Source: Lachnoclostridium sp. UBA1241 | GTDB taxonomy: Bacteria; Bacillota; Clostridia; Lachnospirales; Lachnospiraceae | Length of the DNA stretch: 17,306 bases | NCBI GenBank assembly: GCA_002308955.1 | Contig: DBWJ01000060.1 | Span: 19,016-36,321 of the forward strand | Reading direction: 5' to 3' | Shown: positions 14,227 through 17,306 of the stretch, piece after piece | How the letters are laid out: each line of letters begins with the position of its first letter | Numbering within the stretch: the first letter of the stretch is position 1 | Notes under the pieces: model-generated | What the model saw: the letters and a program-made list of their open reading frames with translations, nothing else | What the model was told of the DNA's origin: nothing | Databases searched by the model: none | Position numbers and translations under genes: made by a program

Positions 14227-14267
14227 AAAACCGCCCGCCGTCGTCGGCTCTCGCCGAAGACAGCGGG
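14227..14267 (-). terminator. Rho-independent terminator after the two-domain lipoprotein gene
   Basis: On the minus strand a G+C-rich hairpin forms from arms at 14253-14267 and 14234-14248: fourteen pairs, including one G-T, and one internal mismatch, closed by a GAGA (GNRA) tetraloop. It is followed after CGG-type bases by TTTT (14227-14230). It starts 32 bases past the lipoprotein stop. The T-tract is short and offset, so termination may be incomplete and feed the nucleotidase gene. Confidence 0.7.
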
Positions 14268-14299
14268 TGGAGTTAATTCACTTACATTTTCCGATCGGA

Positions 14300-15376
14300 T
14301 TAAGGCTTGTAAACCTGTGTCGCCTCGAACAGAGGGTCGCCCATCCAGTCGTCGGCATCCTCAACGGATACGGTGTACTCAATCTCCTCGACCTTGGTGA
14401 TTCCGTTGTCCGAAAGATGCGATTCGGAGAAGCTGATTTCGCTGTATGCCTTCATGCCGGGAGCCAGGTTCACGGCCCAGTACGGATCGATCACGAAGCC
14501 GTTCACGGTAACGTCATCGAGGCCGAAGCGGAGTCTCTTATCCGAATTATTCTCAAGGTATACATTCACCGTATAGCCCCAGAAATCATCCATCTCGGCA
14601 TCGAGAATGATGAATTTGCCGAGTGCGTCGTCCACTACAACGAATTCGGTCGCCGTCGTTCTTCTTTCCGGAATAACAACCTGATCGGCGGAAAGGCCGG
14701 TCGGATAGATGCTGAAGGTTTTGTATACAAGATACTCATCCATCCAGCTGTCCGAATCGTAAGCGCGAAGGGTAAACTTAATCTCATCGGGAGCCTTGAT
14801 GCCCATATCCTCAAACCGGTCGGTATTGAAGTAGATGGTTGCATTGGTCTTCTTACCTGCAGGCACATCCGTACTCCAGTAAGGATCACACAGGTATCCG
14901 TTCACGGTAACATCGTCGATGGAGAAGCGCACCTTCGTCTCCTCGGTCTTGTTCTCGCAGAGAACCTTAAGCGCAAAGCCCCAGAACTCATCGTCCTCGG
15001 CATTTACAACGGTAAATGTGACGTTCTCATCGTCATAGATAACCTGGTTGTCGATGGCATAAGCGGACGCTTTGTTGTCGTTTCCGTCATCGTCTTTATC
15101 CTTATCGTTATCCTTGTCGTTATCCTTGTCGGTATCTTTATCGTTGTCTTTGTCAGAGTCCTTTTCCTTGCCGCTGTCTTCGTCTTTGTCCTTCTTGTCG
15201 CTGTCCATATCGGACTTCTTGTCGGAATCCTTCTTGCTTTCCGAAGAACTTTCCTTGTCGGATTTCTTCTTGCTGCTTCCGCCGTCATCGCTGTCACCGC
15301 CGCAGCCGGCACAAAGTGCCACGCAGAGACAGATTACAAGGATGAGGCCGAAAATACTGCGAATTCTTTTCTTCAT
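14300..15376 (-). CDS. Lipoprotein with Asp/Lys/Ser linker and two copies of an unrecognised ~110-residue domain
   Basis: The 358-residue protein is exported and lipid-anchored: a basic start (MKKRIR), a hydrophobic segment and LCAGC with the likely lipidated Cys at 25. Residues 26-101 are almost only Asp, Lys, Ser, Glu, Asn and Gly. Two similar domains follow, about 106-224 and 245-356. Both contain DD-x-FWG (129-133, 263-267), DDVTVNG followed by DPYW (154-167 and 287-300), a Pro/Gly-turn PAG or APG, then GI..(P/E)...E(I) and a Trp-Met pair (211-212, 344-345). The domains look like immunoglobulin-type beta sandwiches with aromatic patches, perhaps for binding a polymer or peptide, but I recognise no family with certainty. 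AAAGGAG lies 11 bases before the start. It has its own promoter just behind the response regulator gene and a terminator after it, so it is a single-gene unit, perhaps controlled by that regulator. Confidence 0.85.
   Translation of the reverse strand: MKKRIRSIFGLILVICLCVALCAGCGGDSDDGGSSKKKSDKESSSESKKDSDKKSDMDSDKKDKDEDSGKEKDSDKDNDKDTDKDNDKDNDKDKDDDGNDNKASAYAIDNQVIYDDENVTFTVVNAEDDEFWGFALKVLCENKTEETKVRFSIDDVTVNGYLCDPYWSTDVPAGKKTNATIYFNTDRFEDMGIKAPDEIKFTLRAYDSDSWMDEYLVYKTFSIYPTGLSADQVVIPERRTTATEFVVVDDALGKFIILDAEMDDFWGYTVNVYLENNSDKRLRFGLDDVTVNGFVIDPYWAVNLAPGMKAYSEISFSESHLSDNGITKVEEIEYTVSVEDADDWMGDPLFEATQVYKP
15074..15301 (-). repeat. Low-complexity Asp/Lys/Ser coding repeat (lipoprotein linker)
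   Basis: The segment encodes residues 26-101, with runs such as DKDNDKDTDKDNDKDNDK. At DNA level it is an imperfect 6-base repeat of GAT/GAC and AAG/AAC codons. The same stretch creates long artificial open frames on the opposite strand (Leu/Ser-rich). Such runs tend to change length by slippage. Confidence 0.8.
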
Positions 15377-15419
15377 TGCTGTTAAGTCTCCTTTCTTAGT
15401 TGACTTGGTTACATAAAAC

Positions 15420-15449
15420 AGAATATCACGACAGGGCGCTCCGCGTCAA
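15420..15449 (-). promoter_or_regulatory. Promoter of the two-domain lipoprotein gene
   Basis: The minus strand carries TTGACG (15444-15449), an 18-base spacer and TATTCT (15420-15425) with an upstream TG (TGATATTCT). The start point would be near 15413, some 37 bases before the ATG. It begins 10 bases beyond the response regulator stop, and no terminator separates the two units. Confidence 0.6.
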
Positions 15450-15459
15450 TGCGCTTCTT

Positions 15460-16146
15460 TCAGCGCGTGTTTCCCTTCATGCGGTAGCCGATTCCCCAGA
15501 CCGTTTCGATGTACTCCTCTTCGCTTGCCTGCTTCAGTTTCTTTCGAAGGTTACTGATATGCATATCGAGCGTCTTCGTCTCGCCGATGTACGGCTCCTG
15601 CCAGGCATATTCGAAGATTGCGTCTTTCGAGAAGACATGTGTCGGATTTTGCGCAAGTAATTCGAGGATGCGGAACTCCTGCCTCGTGAGCTTCGGGACT
15701 TCCTTTCCCTCCGCCGTCACGGTATGCTGGCCGGGGTCGATCACAAGGGAATGGATGCGGATGGTTTTCGCCTCCGGTACCGTGCCCGTCCGCTTTCTGA
15801 GCTGTACGCGGATGCGCGCCACAACTTCCTTGATCTCAAAGGGCTTCGTTACGTAGTCGTCCGCGCCGATACTCAGCACGTCCACCTTGGAATCGAGGTC
15901 GTCCTTCGCGCTCAGAACGATTACCGGAATCCGGTCGCCCTCGCGGAGCTTCCCTAAAAGTTCCTCGCCGCTGATTCCCGGAAGATTCAGATCAAGAAGG
16001 ATCAGGTCGTAGGCCTCCATCTTCAGAAGAAGCATAGCTTCCGTTCCGGAAAATGCCTGGCCGCACGCAAAGCCCTCCCTGGTAAGCGCTTCCTTAAGCA
16101 TCGTATTGATCGTATTGTCATCGTCGACAATCAGAATTCGCTCCAT
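15460..16146 (-). CDS. OmpR/PhoB-family response regulator
   Basis: This is a 228-residue two-domain transcription factor. The receiver domain (1-~120) has the acidic cluster DDD (8-10), phospho-acceptor D52 in LILLDLNLPG, S79 and K101 in YVTKPF. The winged-helix DNA-binding domain (about 130-226) shows LTRQEFRILELLAQNP, the recognition-helix region ETKTLDMHISNLRKKL and the wing YIETVWGIGYRM. All expected catalytic residues are present. The start at 16146 has AAGGGG 6-8 bases upstream and lies 13 bases after the coiled-coil gene stop, so the two form an operon. No kinase adjoins it. The receiver sequence resembles regulators normally found with BcrAB-like ABC transporters and single-helix kinases, so the kinase at 8198-9115 is a likely partner, though several genes lie between (inference). 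Confidence 0.95.
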   Translation of the reverse strand: MERILIVDDDNTINTMLKEALTREGFACGQAFSGTEAMLLLKMEAYDLILLDLNLPGISGEELLGKLREGDRIPVIVLSAKDDLDSKVDVLSIGADDYVTKPFEIKEVVARIRVQLRKRTGTVPEAKTIRIHSLVIDPGQHTVTAEGKEVPKLTRQEFRILELLAQNPTHVFSKDAIFEYAWQEPYIGETKTLDMHISNLRKKLKQASEEEYIETVWGIGYRMKGNTR

Positions 16147-16159
16147 GAATATCCCCTTC

Positions 16160-17110
16160 TCATGCAGTCGTGCCGAGAAGAATCTTCTCCGCCTTCTGCT
16201 CAGTATTTCGGTATTCCCCTTCGATTCTTGCCTCGTACTCCCGAAGCTTCGCGCTCACCGAAAGCAGCCGGTTTCCGAGCTGCTTGGTTCCGCTGTACAT
16301 CAGCTGAATCGCATGCTTCAGCCGTGTCGGCGAGAAGGCCTGAGACCATCTTTTCGAAGACTCTTTATAAGTATCGGTGTAGCCCTTTTTAATAAGGCTT
16401 ACGGACTCCCTGAGTTTGTCCGCATCCACCATGGCGATCACGTCGGGGCTGAGGCCTTTGACGGCTCCGGTCATCTTCGTAAGGTACTGCTTTACAAATC
16501 CGAGAAATGTATCGATGCTGTTGAGCCAGGTATGGAATTCCAGACCCCTTGCGCTGACTGCTGCCATATTGATAAGAACCTCGTCGAGCTTCGTCACCAT
16601 GTTGACCATCTCACTGCTTCCGTTAATGGCTTTCTGAATCTGCGCGCGCTCCTTCTGCAGCGCGGTAAGCTTATCGTTCACTGCGGCAATCTTCTTTCCG
16701 GTGAGACTTCCCTGGCCGGATACTTCCTTAATCGCCGCATATAACATATCCCGGTACTGCTCTTCCGCTTTCTCAAGCGATTTAATCTCTTCTTCGATCT
16801 TCGTAAGATCACCCTGAAGCTGCTCATACTCCTGCCCGGCCTGCGCATAGGCGGCTTCCGCTTCGTCGGCTTCCCGAAGTTCCTTAACGAATTCCTTCCG
16901 GTGCAGTTTCGAATACAGGGAAGAGCTCCTCATCTTCTTAGAAAGCTCCTCCCGTTCCGTCACTTCCTTTCGAAGCTGCTCGGCAAGAAACGGCTCCTTG
17001 GCAGACAGCGCCTGAAGACATTCCTCAAGCGGGATAATCTTCGCGTTCAGTTCCGCTAGTCTCTGTACCCTCTGTTTCGCGGCAATCAATGCCGATTTGT
17101 CATATGCCAT
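16160..17110 (-). CDS. Unknown cytosolic coiled-coil protein
   Basis: The protein (316 residues) has no recognised family. It is rich in Glu, Lys, Ala, Leu and Gln, with long heptad-like helices at about 10-60, 75-125 and 145-165; the second half (170-316) is also helical with scattered aromatics such as FHTWLNSIDTFLGF (192-205). There is no signal peptide or membrane helix. The frame is open to an ATG at 17161, but that ATG overlaps the promoter -10 region; the ATG at 17110 has GGGGAG 7 bases upstream and is preferred. It is the first gene of a two-gene unit with the response regulator (13-base gap). A structural or scaffolding role, or a link to the envelope-stress response, is possible but unsupported by sequence. 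Confidence 0.75.
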   Translation of the reverse strand: MAYDKSALIAAKQRVQRLAELNAKIIPLEECLQALSAKEPFLAEQLRKEVTEREELSKKMRSSSLYSKLHRKEFVKELREADEAEAAYAQAGQEYEQLQGDLTKIEEEIKSLEKAEEQYRDMLYAAIKEVSGQGSLTGKKIAAVNDKLTALQKERAQIQKAINGSSEMVNMVTKLDEVLINMAAVSARGLEFHTWLNSIDTFLGFVKQYLTKMTGAVKGLSPDVIAMVDADKLRESVSLIKKGYTDTYKESSKRWSQAFSPTRLKHAIQLMYSGTKQLGNRLLSVSAKLREYEARIEGEYRNTEQKAEKILLGTTA

Positions 17111-17149
17111 CTTTCTTCTCCCCGCCGCAGGCGCCGCTTCATTGCTCTT

Positions 17150-17178
17150 ATTATATAGCATTTTCCGCGCTTCGTAAA
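17150..17178 (-). promoter_or_regulatory. Promoter of the coiled-coil / response regulator unit
   Basis: The minus strand has TTTACG (17173-17178), a 17-base spacer and a consensus TATAAT (17150-17155). Transcription would begin near 17143, about 33 bases before the ATG at 17110. It is back-to-back with the tRNA promoter, the -35 boxes being 16 bases apart. Confidence 0.7.
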
Positions 17179-17194
17179 TCCCGTAAAATTCCTG

Positions 17195-17223
17195 TTGACA
17201 AATCGGGTTTTATCGTGTATATT
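17195..17223 (+). promoter_or_regulatory. Promoter of tRNA-Gly
   Basis: TTGACA (17195-17200) is a perfect -35 box, followed after 17 bases by TATATT (17218-17223). The transcription start would be near 17230, some 27 bases before the mature tRNA end. Such strength is normal for stable RNA. Confidence 0.8.
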
Positions 17224-17230
17224 AATCCTT

Positions 17231-17246
17231 GCGTCACGGATGACGC
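17231..17246 (+). other. Small hairpin in the tRNA leader
   Basis: GCGTCA-CGGA-TGACGC forms a perfect 6-bp stem with a 4-base loop at the start of the predicted transcript, 10 bases before the tRNA. It may protect or guide processing of the 5' leader. There is no T-tract, so it is not a terminator. Confidence 0.45.
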
Positions 17247-17256
17247 GGTATATATT

Positions 17257-17306
17257 GCACGAGTGGCTCAGTGGTGGAGTATCGCCTTGCCAAGGCGAGG
17301 GTCGCG
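17257..17306 (+). tRNA. tRNA-Gly, anticodon GCC (3' part beyond window)
   Basis: The first 50 bases fold as a tRNA: acceptor strand GCACGAG (17257-17263), D-arm GCTC/GAGT around AGTGGTG, anticodon stem TCGCC/GGCGA and a 7-base loop TTGCCAA with anticodon GCC at 17289-17291, reading glycine codons GGC and GGT. The variable loop (GGGTC) and first T-stem bases (GCG) are present; the T-loop and 3' acceptor strand are cut off by the window edge. More RNA genes may follow. Confidence 0.93.

Noticed and set aside
15074..15301. Short 6-base periodic repeats considered as a CRISPR or intergenic repeat array
   Set aside because: There are no spacers; the repeat is an in-frame low-complexity coding segment. 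No CRISPR array was seen anywhere in the window.
14159..15385. A 408-codon open frame on the plus strand opposite the two-domain lipoprotein
   Set aside because: It is the antisense shadow of the lipoprotein gene; the repetitive Asp/Lys codons read backwards give Val/Ile/Leu-rich runs without stops. It has no family features, and the minus-strand gene has a lipobox, repeated domains, promoter and terminator.
15451..15466. GCGC/GCGC hairpin at the response regulator stop
   Set aside because: A 4-bp stem with no T-tract; too weak for a terminator.

Overview
ORGANISM. The window looks like chromosomal DNA of an anaerobic Firmicute, most likely a Lachnospiraceae/Clostridia-type gut or rumen bacterium with moderately high G+C. 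Pointers are AGGAGG-type ribosome binding sites, sigma-A promoters (TTGACA-17-TATATT), lipoproteins with a Thr/Pro linker or an Asp/Lys/Ser linker behind the lipobox, a Na/Pi symporter fused to PhoU, a BcrAB-like ABC transporter with a histidine kinase that lacks a normal G1 box, and a TIR protein beginning MIYDAFISYRH. This placement is by family resemblance only. LAYOUT. All protein genes lie on the minus strand, so transcription runs from high to low coordinates. A partial tRNA-Gly(GCC) at the right edge is the only plus-strand gene. From right to left: (1) a divergent promoter pair at 17150-17223 drives tRNA-Gly rightwards and a coiled-coil protein plus an OmpR-type response regulator leftwards (17110-15460). 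(2) A lipoprotein with a charged linker and two copies of one domain (15376-14300) has its own promoter and a terminator. (3) A 5'-nucleotidase lipoprotein (14167-12401) is closed by a strong terminator. (4) A low-G+C AAA/DUF4143 ATPase (12269-11013) has a promoter whose -35 box lies inside that terminator hairpin. (5) A tight run of ABC ATPase, ABC permease, histidine kinase, DHH phosphoesterase and a 1032-residue TIR/membrane/coiled-coil/beta-propeller protein (10899-3566) has gaps of 1-20 bases. (6) A new promoter overlapped by a 21-bp palindrome sits at 3517-3554, followed by an unknown three-helix membrane protein and a Na/Pi symporter-PhoU fusion (3469-938). (7) The 5' part of a family 31 glycoside hydrolase gene runs off the left edge. 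HOW THE GENES MAY WORK TOGETHER. The ABC ATPase, permease and histidine kinase are the parts of an envelope-stress or antimicrobial-peptide module, but the expected response regulator is not beside them. A plausible partner lies about 4.6 kb upstream on the same strand, and a pair of TTTAC direct repeats 11 bp apart precedes the ABC genes. DHH and TIR genes are joined to that module. The TIR domain keeps the Glu expected of an NAD-cleaving enzyme, and DHH enzymes cleave small phosphodiesters, so a signal-maker/signal-eraser pair under envelope-stress control is possible (inference). The 5'-nucleotidase (Pi release outside) and Na/Pi symporter (Pi uptake) give a second, looser phosphate-scavenging theme. 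The most interesting part of the window is the ABC-HK-DHH-TIR operon.
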